NCBI GenBank assembly: GCA_919902625.1
Contig: CAKKRO010000182.1
Location: forward strand, 17,381 to 38,777
Length of the DNA: 21,397 bases
Source: Nitrosomonadaceae bacterium
Lineage (GTDB): Bacteria > Pseudomonadota > Gammaproteobacteria > Burkholderiales > Nitrosomonadaceae
Direction of reading: 5' to 3'
Each line of letters starts with the position of its first letter. Within the stretch, counting starts at the first letter, position 1. The translations under genes were made by a program, and so were the position numbers. This document shows, one piece after another, positions 8,123-14,965 of this stretch. The notes beneath the pieces were generated by a model. The model did not search any database, was not told where the DNA came from, and was given only the letters and a program-made list of their open reading frames with translations.

Positions 8123-8899
8123 ATGATCCGGTTCCTTAGAAAAAACGCTCGTAGCGAAGTCGATGTTGTCATCAGCGAGCAGGAAGGCGTGCGGTCATTG
8201 CACCTGGGGGGCAGCATGATACAAAGCGCCATGAGGATAACTGAGCCTAACGCATTGGAATTGGTTTACACCCAATGCATGATGGGTTTTTTGTTATTTC
8301 GCCCAATGCCCTCTCATATTCTGATGATTGGTTTGGGCGGCGGGTCATTGGCAAAATTTGTTTATCATAAGATGTCCCAGACTAAAACTACGGTCGTTGA
8401 GATCAGTCAACAAGTGATCAGCGCAGCTGCCAGTTATTTTGCATTGCCAGAAGAAGATGGCCGGTTTGAAATCATTCTGGCGGATGGCGCAGAGTATGTC
8501 GTTGATCATCCTCTCAGCACGGATATTTTGATGGTTGATGGTTTCCATGATGGCTGTCAGATCGCTGCGCTTTGCAGTCAGGAATTTTATAACCGGGCGC
8601 ATCAGACATTGCGCGAAGACGGCATTCTGGTGGTTAATCTGCTGAGCCGGGATAAAAATCTCAATATCTATTTGCAGCGAATTAAGGATAGCTTTCAAGG
8701 TCATGTGATTGCCATGATGTCAGAAGTGCGCGGAAATTTAATTGTGTTTGCGTTTAAACAGAGTCCTGGAAAATTGACCTGGAAAGTACTCAAAACCAGA
8801 GCAAAGAAACTTGAAGAAACATACGGCCTGCCATTTTCTGATTTTGTTTCCAAATTACGAAAATATAATGCCGGTCACGGCAGTTATTTGGAAATTTAA
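8123..8899 (+). CDS. Spermidine-synthase-fold protein, divergent
   Basis: This 258-residue cytoplasmic protein has the nucleotide-binding Rossmann core of the spermidine/spermine synthase superfamily. Seen in order are a short N-terminal beta region, a glycine-rich loop (MIGLGGGSLAKF, residues 68-79), an acidic strand end (VVEIS, Glu93) expected to bind the ribose, an ADG turn (Asp121) and VDGFHDG (Asp139) where aminopropyltransferases carry the catalytic aspartate and polyamine site. Compared with true SpeE proteins the GGGDG motif lacks its aspartate and the D-x-x-D-P motif is changed, so the substrate may not be putrescine and decarboxylated SAM. A GGTAGG sequence lies just upstream of the ATG. 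It may be a polyamine-synthase-like methyltransferase or aminopropyltransferase; this sequence does not decide. Confidence 0.8.
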   Translation: MIRFLRKNARSEVDVVISEQEGVRSLHLGGSMIQSAMRITEPNALELVYTQCMMGFLLFRPMPSHILMIGLGGGSLAKFVYHKMSQTKTTVVEISQQVISAAASYFALPEEDGRFEIILADGAEYVVDHPLSTDILMVDGFHDGCQIAALCSQEFYNRAHQTLREDGILVVNLLSRDKNLNIYLQRIKDSFQGHVIAMMSEVRGNLIVFAFKQSPGKLTWKVLKTRAKKLEETYGLPFSDFVSKLRKYNAGHGSYLEI

Positions 8900-8933
8900 A
8901 GCCACTTTCTATCTGTTGCGGCTATTTCATAAC

Positions 8934-8963
8934 TTGAACTTTATAGAAAATGTCGATTATGCT
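8934..8963 (+). promoter_or_regulatory. Possible promoter of the DUF3460 gene
   Basis: TTGAAC (8934-8939) and TATGCT (8958-8963) are spaced by 18 bases, each matching four of six consensus positions. The DUF3460 ATG at 9003 would be about 33 bases downstream of the transcription start. Confidence 0.3.
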
Positions 8964-9002
8964 AAAGTTTATGTCTTTACAGTAATAAAGAATAAATAGA
9001 TC

Positions 9003-9191
9003 ATGGATTATAGTTACGAATCGGACCATACAAAGTTTATGCGCGAGTTTCTTGAAAAGAATCCGCAATTGCAAGAAAAACGGCTGGCTGCACGAAATAT
9101 ATGGTGGGATAAAAAACTGGATAAAGAAGAACGCAAGCGTTTTAATGAATCCAGCGTTCCCATGAAACCCTATGTTTATTTCGGGGGATAG
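9003..9191 (+). CDS. DUF3460 family protein
   Basis: A 62-residue protein recognisable as DUF3460, a small family known mainly from betaproteobacteria. The conserved features are an N-terminal YxSDHTKFMREF segment, the acidic/basic helix NPQLQEKRLAAR, a tryptophan-lysine motif (WWDKKLD) and the C-terminal PYVYFGG. No signal peptide or membrane segment is seen. Its function is unknown. There is no strong Shine-Dalgarno before the ATG, but the whole family length is accounted for from this start. The family supports placing the source organism in the betaproteobacteria. Confidence 0.85.
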   Translation: MDYSYESDHTKFMREFLEKNPQLQEKRLAARNIWWDKKLDKEERKRFNESSVPMKPYVYFGG

Positions 9192-9310
9192 TGTTTTGTA
9201 AACAACGGGTCGTATTATCCGGTTTCCCGATATTCAATTAACCCACAAGAAAATAAACGGTCAAGCTGCCTATCCGGGTGATGTTGCGCTGATTTCGGAG
9301 GAGAATCCAC

Positions 9311-9805
9311 ATGAAGGTATTGATTGTATTTTTAATAGTATTCTTCATGCCGGCATGTGCGAGTCTCATCGACTCAAAAGAGAAACCTCAACTTTATCAG
9401 CAAAAGCTTGTGGGAGCACATTCCGTTCTTGCAAGCTGTGTCGTAAACAAACTGCAATCTGATGGCCGGTCGTTTATGCGCATCTTGCAATTCAGAAATC
9501 TGAGTTATTCAGATATGGATGCATCAGAAATCTATGCGCTTGACACGAGATATCTGCAAAACCTTTATCCTACCAACTCTCCTTCAAATCCTGACGCTGT
9601 TTTGGAATATGCAGATCCCAATCCGGAAATTCTGCCGTCTACACATAGCGGCATTCGTAGCGGATCTGTATACGCATTTGCCTTGTTGTTAAAGAAAATT
9701 GATGATACAGCGGTGAACGCAACGCTGAGGGGAGATCAATACGTGGGCAGCATCGCCTGGAATATCTTGCTGTCGTGCGCTGCTACGGCTGGAACGAAGC
9801 CTTAA
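9311..9805 (+). CDS. Putative small lipoprotein of unknown family
   Basis: This 164-residue protein has a short hydrophobic N-terminus and a lipobox-like FMPAC (Cys16), so it is probably exported and lipid-anchored, though proline and methionine are not ideal lipobox residues. The rest is soluble and contains three further cysteines' worth of small conserved-looking patches such as VLASCVVNKLQ and WNILLSCAATAG near the two ends, which might form a disulfide in the periplasm. I recognise no domain. The start is firmly supported by a strong GGAGGAG ribosome binding site eight bases upstream. It ends 49 bases from the stop of the convergent mnmE, with no clear hairpin between them. Confidence 0.75.
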   Translation: MKVLIVFLIVFFMPACASLIDSKEKPQLYQQKLVGAHSVLASCVVNKLQSDGRSFMRILQFRNLSYSDMDASEIYALDTRYLQNLYPTNSPSNPDAVLEYADPNPEILPSTHSGIRSGSVYAFALLLKKIDDTAVNATLRGDQYVGSIAWNILLSCAATAGTKP

Positions 9806-9854
9806 AATTGATTAAATGTGGTAGTTCTGTATTAATGAGATTTAGAATAAGACG

Positions 9855-11210
9855 TTATTTTCCAATGCAGAAATGAGAGAAAATTTCTCCCAGTAAATCA
9901 TCGGCAGTAAATTGTCCTGTTATTGAAGATAAGGCGGATTGTGAAAGTCTGAGTTCTTCGGCGAGAAGCTCCAATTGATATTCATTTTCAGTGAATGCTT
10001 GAGCTTTTTCTAGATATGATCTGGCTTGTGTCAGTGCTTCCAAGTGACGTTGCCGGGCCATAAATACCCCTTCACCGGCAGGATTGAATTGCCAGCCAAC
10101 GATTTCCAGTATTTTTCTGCGTAATAGCTCAATGCCTGCGCCGGTTTTGGCAGATAGATAGATTCTGATGGTATCTTCTTTACCCTCAATTCTTGGATTC
10201 TCATCCAACAGGTCAATTTTGTTGAATAAAATGATTTGAGGTTTGTCAGCGGGAATGTGATTAAGTATGGGATCTCTTGTGTCAGGATGATCATGGCTGC
10301 CATCAATCAGCCAGAAAACCATGTCAGCATTTTTAATGGCGGCATGAGTGCGTTCAATTCCTTTTTGCTCGACAAAGTCACTGGTTTCCCTCAGACCTGC
10401 TGTGTCGATGATATGAATGGGTACACCTTCAATGGTGATGGTGCGCTGAATAGTGTCACGTGTGGTTCCAGGGATTTCTGTAACGATGGCCACATCATCT
10501 TCAGCCAATTGGTTCAACAAGCTGGATTTGCCTACATTGGGCGCGCCCACTAAAACAATTTTGATACCTTCCTGTAATAAATTGCCTTGCCGTGCGGCCA
10601 TGAATATCTGTTCAAGTTGTGTTTGGATATGCGCCAGCCGGTCCTGAATCTGTAAGGACTGCAAGTTATCAATTTCATCTTCGGGAAAATCGAGGATTGC
10701 TTCTATGAGCATACGTAGTGTGATCAGTAAACTGACCAATGCTTCAATCCGGGTTGAAAAATGACCTTGCAAGGAGTGGATTGCACAGCGTGCGGCCTCA
10801 CTGGTGCTGGCTTCGATGATGTCAGCGACACTTTCAGCCTGAATTAAATCGATTTTATTATTGAGATAAGCGCGTAGTGTGAATTCCCCCGGTTGTGCTA
10901 AGCGGGCGCCAGCAGAAAGGCATTGGTTGAGCAATAGATTCATGACGGCTGGGCCGCCGTGTCCTTGTAGTTCAAGGACATCTTCGCCGGTATAGGAGCT
11001 GGGTGCGGGGAAATAGAGAGCGATGCCCTGGTCGATGATTTGTCCGTGAATATCCAGGAATTGACTTAAGCAGGCATAACGCGGTTTGGGAAGTTTACCC
11101 AGTATCGCTTCGGCCAGTTTTGTCAAGTTCTTACCGGAAATGCGAATGACACCGATCCCGCCTCGGCCGGGAGGTGTCGCAATGGCTGCAATAATGTCAG
11201 GACTTACTAT
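9855..11210 (-). CDS. mnmE: tRNA modification GTPase MnmE (TrmE), apparently with a non-canonical ATA start
   Basis: MnmE is the potassium-activated GTPase that works with MnmG to modify U34 of tRNA. Motifs visible from the proposed start are the tetrahydrofolate-binding N-terminus (IAAIATPPGRGGIG, ISG), GPAV-type HGG region, the GTPase P-loop GAPNVGKS (222-229), TTRD (249-252), DTAG (269-272), NKID (330-333) and SAK (353-355), and the C-terminal CIGK with the essential cysteine. Homology clearly extends 28 codons upstream of the first canonical start (TTG at 11126), but no in-frame ATG, GTG or TTG exists there before a TGA stop. ATA at 11210 has GGAG seven bases upstream and gives 451 residues, the usual family length. 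An alternative is a one-base frameshift from the ATG at 11223. Confidence 0.93.
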   Translation of the reverse strand: MVSPDIIAAIATPPGRGGIGVIRISGKNLTKLAEAILGKLPKPRYACLSQFLDIHGQIIDQGIALYFPAPSSYTGEDVLELQGHGGPAVMNLLLNQCLSAGARLAQPGEFTLRAYLNNKIDLIQAESVADIIEASTSEAARCAIHSLQGHFSTRIEALVSLLITLRMLIEAILDFPEDEIDNLQSLQIQDRLAHIQTQLEQIFMAARQGNLLQEGIKIVLVGAPNVGKSSLLNQLAEDDVAIVTEIPGTTRDTIQRTITIEGVPIHIIDTAGLRETSDFVEQKGIERTHAAIKNADMVFWLIDGSHDHPDTRDPILNHIPADKPQIILFNKIDLLDENPRIEGKEDTIRIYLSAKTGAGIELLRRKILEIVGWQFNPAGEGVFMARQRHLEALTQARSYLEKAQAFTENEYQLELLAEELRLSQSALSSITGQFTADDLLGEIFSHFCIGK

Positions 11211-11217
11211 AAATAGT

Positions 11218-11221
11218 CTCC
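11218..11221 (-). promoter_or_regulatory. Shine-Dalgarno GGAG supporting the ATA start of mnmE
   Basis: On the minus strand GGAG is separated by seven bases from the in-frame ATA at 11210, an optimal distance. The same bases overlap an out-of-frame ATG (11223) that opens an eight-codon reading frame ending in TGA at 11197, which overlaps the first mnmE codons. Confidence 0.45.
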
Positions 11222-11240
11222 ATGGCTGCCACTTTAAGTG

Positions 11241-11270
11241 ACCGGTTATTCATCATAAAAAATAACCGGT
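11241..11270. repeat. Perfect 10-bp inverted repeat between yidC and mnmE
   Basis: ACCGGTTATT (11241-11250) and AATAACCGGT (11261-11270) are exact reverse complements around a 10-base spacer. In the minus-strand transcript it would form a hairpin right after the yidC stop and about 30 bases before the mnmE start region. It is not followed by a U-run in that direction, so it is not a classic terminator; it may protect an mRNA end, tune mnmE expression, or bind a protein. Confidence 0.7.
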
Positions 11271-11278
11271 AATGTCTT

Positions 11279-13201
11279 TTATTTTTTCTTTGGTTTCCTG
11301 CTGGCTGCAGTGCCTTTTGTTTTGGCAGGTGCTTTGCTTTTTGCAGTTGTGGCCGCAGTGAGTGCTTGAGGTTTTTCCTTCAACTCGGTACTCGTAGTCA
11401 CCAATACTTCTTCCTTCGTTTTATTGGCTTCTTCCTCAGCAGGGGCAAGCAACCGTAATTCTTCATCAACTGATTCGGATTTGCTCTTTCTCTTTTTCTT
11501 GTTTTTATCCTTATTCGCCTCTTCTTCCGCTTTGTTCTCAAACATGCGTGTTATTTGCCATTGTTGAGCGATGGAAAGGATATTGTTGCAGAGCGAATAA
11601 AGTACCAGCCCGGACGGGAAAAAGAAGAAGAAAATGCTGAATGCTATCGGCATGATTTGCATTACTTTTGCCTGGATGGGGTCCGCAGGTGTAGGACTGA
11701 GTTTGGATTGAACCCACATCGATACACCCATAATCACCGGGAGCACATAATAGGGATCTGGCACGGACATATCTGTTATCCATAATGCCAGTGGCGCATA
11801 GCGTAACTCAACGGCAGCCATTAGCGTCCAGAACAGTGCAATGAATACCGGGATTTGAACCAGAATGGGCAAACAACCCCCCATCGGATTGATTTTTTCT
11901 TCTTTGTAAAACTCCATCATGGCTTGATGCATGCGTTGACGGTCGCTGGCGTATTGTTCGCGGATACGCTGCAATTTAGGCGTAACCACCCGCAGCTTGG
12001 CCATCGAGCGGTAACCTGCGGCAGACAATGGGAAGAAAATGAGCTTAACGGTCAATGTCAGCAGAATAATGGCCACACCCCAGTTATCGACCCATGAGTG
12101 ATAGAAGGAGAGCAACCAGAATAACGGTACAGCAAGTACGGTCAGCCATCCGTAATCAACCGTTAATTCAAGTCCAGGCGCCAGTTCAGCCAGCTTATTT
12201 TGTTCCTGTGGGCCGGCATAAAAGGGCATAATAATATTTTTGGTTTGGCCTGATTCAATCGCGCCAACAGGGGCAATGATGCCGACGGTATATTGGTTAT
12301 GCGCGAGGTGTTTTGCATAATATTCGCGAGGCGTGCCCTGTGCAGGCAACCAAGCGGTCAAGAAATAGTGTTCCAGCATGGCTATCCAGCCATTATCTGT
12401 GTTTGTCGGGTACTCCGCTTTATTCTTGTCCAGGTCAGAAAATTTTATTTTTAAAAATTTATCCTCTTCCGTGTACATGGCAGGACCGGTATAGGAATGA
12501 ACCAATGCACCAGCGCCTGTGGGCTCGTTTGAGTCCCGTAACATCTGAAAGTATGAGAACGGAATAATCGTGGCATCACTTTGATTGACAATCTCGAATT
12601 CAACATCAATGACATAACTGCCGCGATGAAAGGTGTAAATCTTGGCGACCTGTATACCGTCCGCTTCCGGCGCCAGAAGACGCACAACCACCTTGTCCTG
12701 ACCAGGCTCCAACGCATAATTATACTGATTCGAATCTACCGTATATTTTGTTTTGTGACTGGGTAATCCATCGCCGATCAATCCTGCTTGCGCTACATGA
12801 AATCGCGCCGTTTTATCCAATAACAATTCGTATGGTTTGCTTTCATCTTCTCTGGATGGATGCTCTAACAAACCAAGTTGCCGGATATCACCGCCCGCTG
12901 TATCAATTTCAGCAACGATCATATCCGTAGTGATCTGGATTTTTTCACCGATCGTTAACAGATTGGGAGTTACTGATGGATTGATGCCTTCTATTCCAGA
13001 AGCAATTTCAGATCCGCCTGTTGAAGAAGCGAGTTCATCACCCGGTACCGGGAGCGGATCATGACGCTGACTGGATGGGTCAGAAGCTGCCCCGGACATA
13101 ACTTGTGAAGCGGGGGGATATAATTCTTTCTGCCATGCGTCCCACAAAAAAAGCAATGAGGTGGAGAAGATGATAATAAGTATAAGTTTTTTTGTTTCCA
13201 T
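11279..13201 (-). CDS. yidC: Membrane protein insertase YidC with a long basic C-terminal tail
   Basis: YidC inserts and folds inner-membrane proteins, alone or with SecYEG. The protein has an N-terminal membrane segment (residues about 6-20), a low-complexity linker, the large periplasmic domain (about 85-345) and the conserved five-helix core from about 350 to 550. Clear core motifs are YRSMAKLR, INPMGGCLPILVQIPVF, DPYYVLPVIMG and FFFPSGLVLY. Lys386 occupies the groove position where E. coli has Arg366. At 640 residues it is longer than the roughly 550 of E. coli; the extra part is an 85-residue tail (556-640) rich in Lys, Glu, Ala and Thr. No strong Shine-Dalgarno precedes the ATG at 13201. 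It follows yidD after 177 bases. Confidence 0.97.
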   Translation of the reverse strand: METKKLILIIIFSTSLLFLWDAWQKELYPPASQVMSGAASDPSSQRHDPLPVPGDELASSTGGSEIASGIEGINPSVTPNLLTIGEKIQITTDMIVAEIDTAGGDIRQLGLLEHPSREDESKPYELLLDKTARFHVAQAGLIGDGLPSHKTKYTVDSNQYNYALEPGQDKVVVRLLAPEADGIQVAKIYTFHRGSYVIDVEFEIVNQSDATIIPFSYFQMLRDSNEPTGAGALVHSYTGPAMYTEEDKFLKIKFSDLDKNKAEYPTNTDNGWIAMLEHYFLTAWLPAQGTPREYYAKHLAHNQYTVGIIAPVGAIESGQTKNIIMPFYAGPQEQNKLAELAPGLELTVDYGWLTVLAVPLFWLLSFYHSWVDNWGVAIILLTLTVKLIFFPLSAAGYRSMAKLRVVTPKLQRIREQYASDRQRMHQAMMEFYKEEKINPMGGCLPILVQIPVFIALFWTLMAAVELRYAPLALWITDMSVPDPYYVLPVIMGVSMWVQSKLSPTPADPIQAKVMQIMPIAFSIFFFFFPSGLVLYSLCNNILSIAQQWQITRMFENKAEEEANKDKNKKKRKSKSESVDEELRLLAPAEEEANKTKEEVLVTTSTELKEKPQALTAATTAKSKAPAKTKGTAASRKPKKK

Positions 13202-13378
13202 TATTTATCTGATCAGGTTGGTTTTTTTCGACATAACCACATATGTACTATGAGCGCCGACTGATAGCGCCATTGGGTGTTTTGCTGTATTTTCATTTTA
13301 TGGCAGCTATTTTGTCGATAATCTCGAATAAATAAAGTAGCAAACTAGCTGTGCACGGTAGCTGAAATTAAATTTCTA

Positions 13379-13588
13379 TTAAGGTACCGGTTCATAACCG
13401 CCCTTACTCCAAGGATTGCATCGCAATATGCGCCAGATGCTCAATCGTGTTCCACGCAATAATCCATATTTTGCATATGCTTCACAGGCATATTGTGAGC
13501 AGGTCGGACTAAAACGGCATGAAGGCGCCAAAAAAGGGCTGATACAATACTGGTAGAATTTTATAAAGGCAATAATTAACCGCGACAT
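13379..13588 (-). CDS. yidD: Membrane protein insertion efficiency factor YidD
   Basis: YidD is a small membrane-associated protein that aids YidC-dependent insertion. The 69 residues show the family features: a short amphipathic N-terminus (IIAFIKFYQYCISPFL), the cysteine motif CRFSPTCSQYACEA, and the C-terminal RILRCNPWSKGGYEPVP. It overlaps the end of rnpA by 13 bases, the usual arrangement, which suggests translational coupling. The family length is about 70-85 residues, so it is complete. Confidence 0.96.
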   Translation of the reverse strand: MSRLIIAFIKFYQYCISPFLAPSCRFSPTCSQYACEAYAKYGLLRGTRLSIWRILRCNPWSKGGYEPVP

Positions 13589-13935
13589 TGCTGTAGTTGA
13601 AGCATTAGCAGGTTAGTTTCAGTCACCAATTGTATCGATTCCTTTCCGGTAACAGGACGCCGTAACCGTATCACCCAATCCATTCTTGTTGTCTGATCAT
13701 CGCGTCCACTTTTACGAAAGGCTTCTCGTAGTATACGTTTAATCCAATTCCGCTTAACTGCGTGCCGTTCAATTTTTTTTGAAACAATTAATCCTAACCG
13801 TGCATATGCAAGTTCATTCGGTTTCGTATAAATTTGGATTAAGTCGCCGCTGACCTGACATTTTAATTTAATTATTGCAGTAAATTCTGTTGCTTTATGT
13901 AATCTGCAATTTCTCGGCAGGGAATAAATTTTAAT
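13576..13935 (-). CDS. rnpA: Ribonuclease P protein component RnpA, without canonical start codon
   Basis: RnpA is the protein subunit of RNase P, which trims the 5' end of tRNA precursors. I translated the frame by hand. It reads SLPRNCRLHKATEF, then ARLGLIVSKKIERHAVKRNW and IKRILREAFR, a clear match to the family's F-x-R, GLxVxKK and RNxxKRxxRExFR elements, and it ends at a TAA at 13576. The frame is the same as that of rpmH and is closed by the rpmH stop at 13966, so the start must lie between 13965 and the conserved LPR. No ATG, GTG or TTG occurs there. ATT at 13935 gives 119 residues, the usual length; ATT at 13929 and CTG at 13959 or 13920 are alternatives. No Shine-Dalgarno is evident, and coupling to rpmH is likely. 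Confidence 0.9.
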   Translation of the reverse strand: MKIYSLPRNCRLHKATEFTAIIKLKCQVSGDLIQIYTKPNELAYARLGLIVSKKIERHAVKRNWIKRILREAFRKSGRDDQTTRMDWVIRLRRPVTGKESIQLVTETNLLMLQLQQCRG

Positions 13936-13965
13936 AAATCTAAAAAAATTATTATTCAGTAAGAT

Positions 13966-14100
13966 TTAAACACCCAATCGAGCGCGGCCCTTTGCACGAC
14001 GAGCCCGAATGACTGCTGCACCGCCACGTGTTTTCATGCGTACAAGAAACCCGTGTGTACGCTTTCTTCTGGTAACTGAAGGCTGATAAGTACGTTTCAT
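13966..14100 (-). CDS. rpmH: 50S ribosomal protein L34
   Basis: The 44-residue frame begins MKRTYQPSVTRRKRTHGF and ends with the basic RAKGRARLGV segment, an unmistakable L34. It is very rich in Arg and Lys and is part of the large ribosomal subunit. A purine-rich GAGAG lies about eight bases upstream of the ATG at 14100. It is the first gene of the rpmH-rnpA-yidD-yidC-mnmE run, with a strong promoter upstream. The frame is shorter than 60 codons but needs no special explanation, since L34 is always this short. Confidence 0.98.
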   Translation of the reverse strand: MKRTYQPSVTRRKRTHGFLVRMKTRGGAAVIRARRAKGRARLGV

Positions 14101-14136
14101 TTTTCTCTCTAATTTCTTTTGTCAATAGAACCGCGT

Positions 14137-14166
14137 ATTACAACTTGTTATGGGGTCTGATGTCAA
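14137..14166 (-). promoter_or_regulatory. Predicted strong sigma-70 promoter of the rpmH operon
   Basis: On the minus strand a perfect TTGACA (14161-14166) is followed after 18 bases by TGTAAT (14137-14142), five of six bases of the -10 consensus. Transcription would start about 30 bases upstream of the L34 start codon. Confidence 0.7.
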
Positions 14167-14218
14167 TATTATTTTTTAAAGATAAGCTATTATCCCATCG
14201 AATGAAGTGGGGCGATGA

Positions 14219-14371
14219 ATGAATTTATATTATAAGTGGCTGAGCATAATATTCTTATTGTTTAGCAGGCCTGGAAATAAATATTTCCTGAGAGAAGCGG
14301 TTAAATGGAACTGGAACGGATTACTGTATTTTAAGATCGCAGGGTATTTTTTGCTTGGTTGCAATTTATAA
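14219..14371 (+). CDS. Doubtful 50-codon ORF, hydrophobic, between rpmH and the DUF5658 gene
   Basis: An uninterrupted ATG-to-TAA frame of 50 codons lies in the 357-base gap between rpmH and the DUF5658 gene. The product would have a hydrophobic N-terminal stretch (WLSIIFLLF), a basic middle and a hydrophobic end (FKIAGYFLLGC), compatible with a small membrane peptide. A G-rich AGTGGGG lies about five bases upstream. The frame is AT-rich and no family is recognised. Its length is close to what chance allows, so this is only a candidate. The rest of the gap holds the rpmH promoter and the ribosome binding site of the next gene; no DnaA box was seen. Confidence 0.2.
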   Translation: MNLYYKWLSIIFLLFSRPGNKYFLREAVKWNWNGLLYFKIAGYFLLGCNL

Positions 14372-14457
14372 GAGGTGAATTTACACTTAAACTATGGGTG
14401 ATGGTTTGTTGTTTCAACGGAATGGATAGATGGAATTAATTAAGGGAGGTATCGTAA

Positions 14458-14928
14458 ATGGCCGATACGATTGCAATTTCTAATAATCGATGCCAGGACC
14501 GCCGTCAAAATATGCCATTTTTCTGCGCTTTTCATTTAGGCATTAAAACCGGAAGGAGAACGAGTGAACGCAGGGCGGGCAGAGGAGAGCCGAGGTATGT
14601 GGATTATTATTCGGGTCATTTGATGCTGTGTACAATCGCCATTTTATTTTTAAGTATGTTAGATGCTTTTTTTACGCTGGATATTTTGGCTAAGGGCGGC
14701 GAAGAGCTTAATTGGTTTATGGCGGTACTGATTGAAGACAGCGTGGAAAAATTTGTTGGTTTCAAGCTGGCGCTTACATCGCTGGCACTTATACTGCTTG
14801 TGATTCACCATAACGTTCAGCTAACGCAAAGAATACGCGTAAGACATCTTAAGTATATGATTCTGGCAGGTTACAGTGTATTAATCGGCTATGAATTGCA
14901 TTTGCTTCATCTGGCGGCGGCTTATTGA
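14458..14928 (+). CDS. DUF5658 family membrane protein
   Basis: A 156-residue protein. The first 50 residues are hydrophilic and basic (GRRTSERRAGRGEPRYVDYY), followed by about four membrane segments at roughly 54-77, 95-116 and 130-153. The combination of an RR-rich N-terminus ending in RYVD, a first helix with LSMLDAFFTLDILAKGGEELNWFM and a later FVGFKLALTSLALILLVI stretch is typical of DUF5658, a family of small bacterial membrane proteins of unknown function. A very strong Shine-Dalgarno, AAGGGAGGT, seven bases before the ATG, sets the start. It is followed by the DUF6447 gene after 37 bases on the same strand. Confidence 0.8.
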   Translation: MADTIAISNNRCQDRRQNMPFFCAFHLGIKTGRRTSERRAGRGEPRYVDYYSGHLMLCTIAILFLSMLDAFFTLDILAKGGEELNWFMAVLIEDSVEKFVGFKLALTSLALILLVIHHNVQLTQRIRVRHLKYMILAGYSVLIGYELHLLHLAAAY

Positions 14929-14965
14929 TGCTGATAGCGCCTAAACTAACTAAAAAAGGATAGAA

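Noticed and set aside
8811..8999. Plus-strand 62-codon ORF overlapping the end of the spermidine-synthase-like gene
   Set aside because: Most of it is an out-of-frame reading of that gene, and it has no convincing ribosome binding site.
11538..12717. Alternative-frame ORFs over yidC, including a minus-strand frame of 81 codons
   Set aside because: All lie within the well-supported yidC coding frame and show no independent coding evidence.
14101..14457. Possible replication origin upstream of rpmH
   Set aside because: The position is where oriC is found in some bacteria, but I saw no TTATNCACA-type DnaA boxes or AT-rich repeats, and dnaA is absent.
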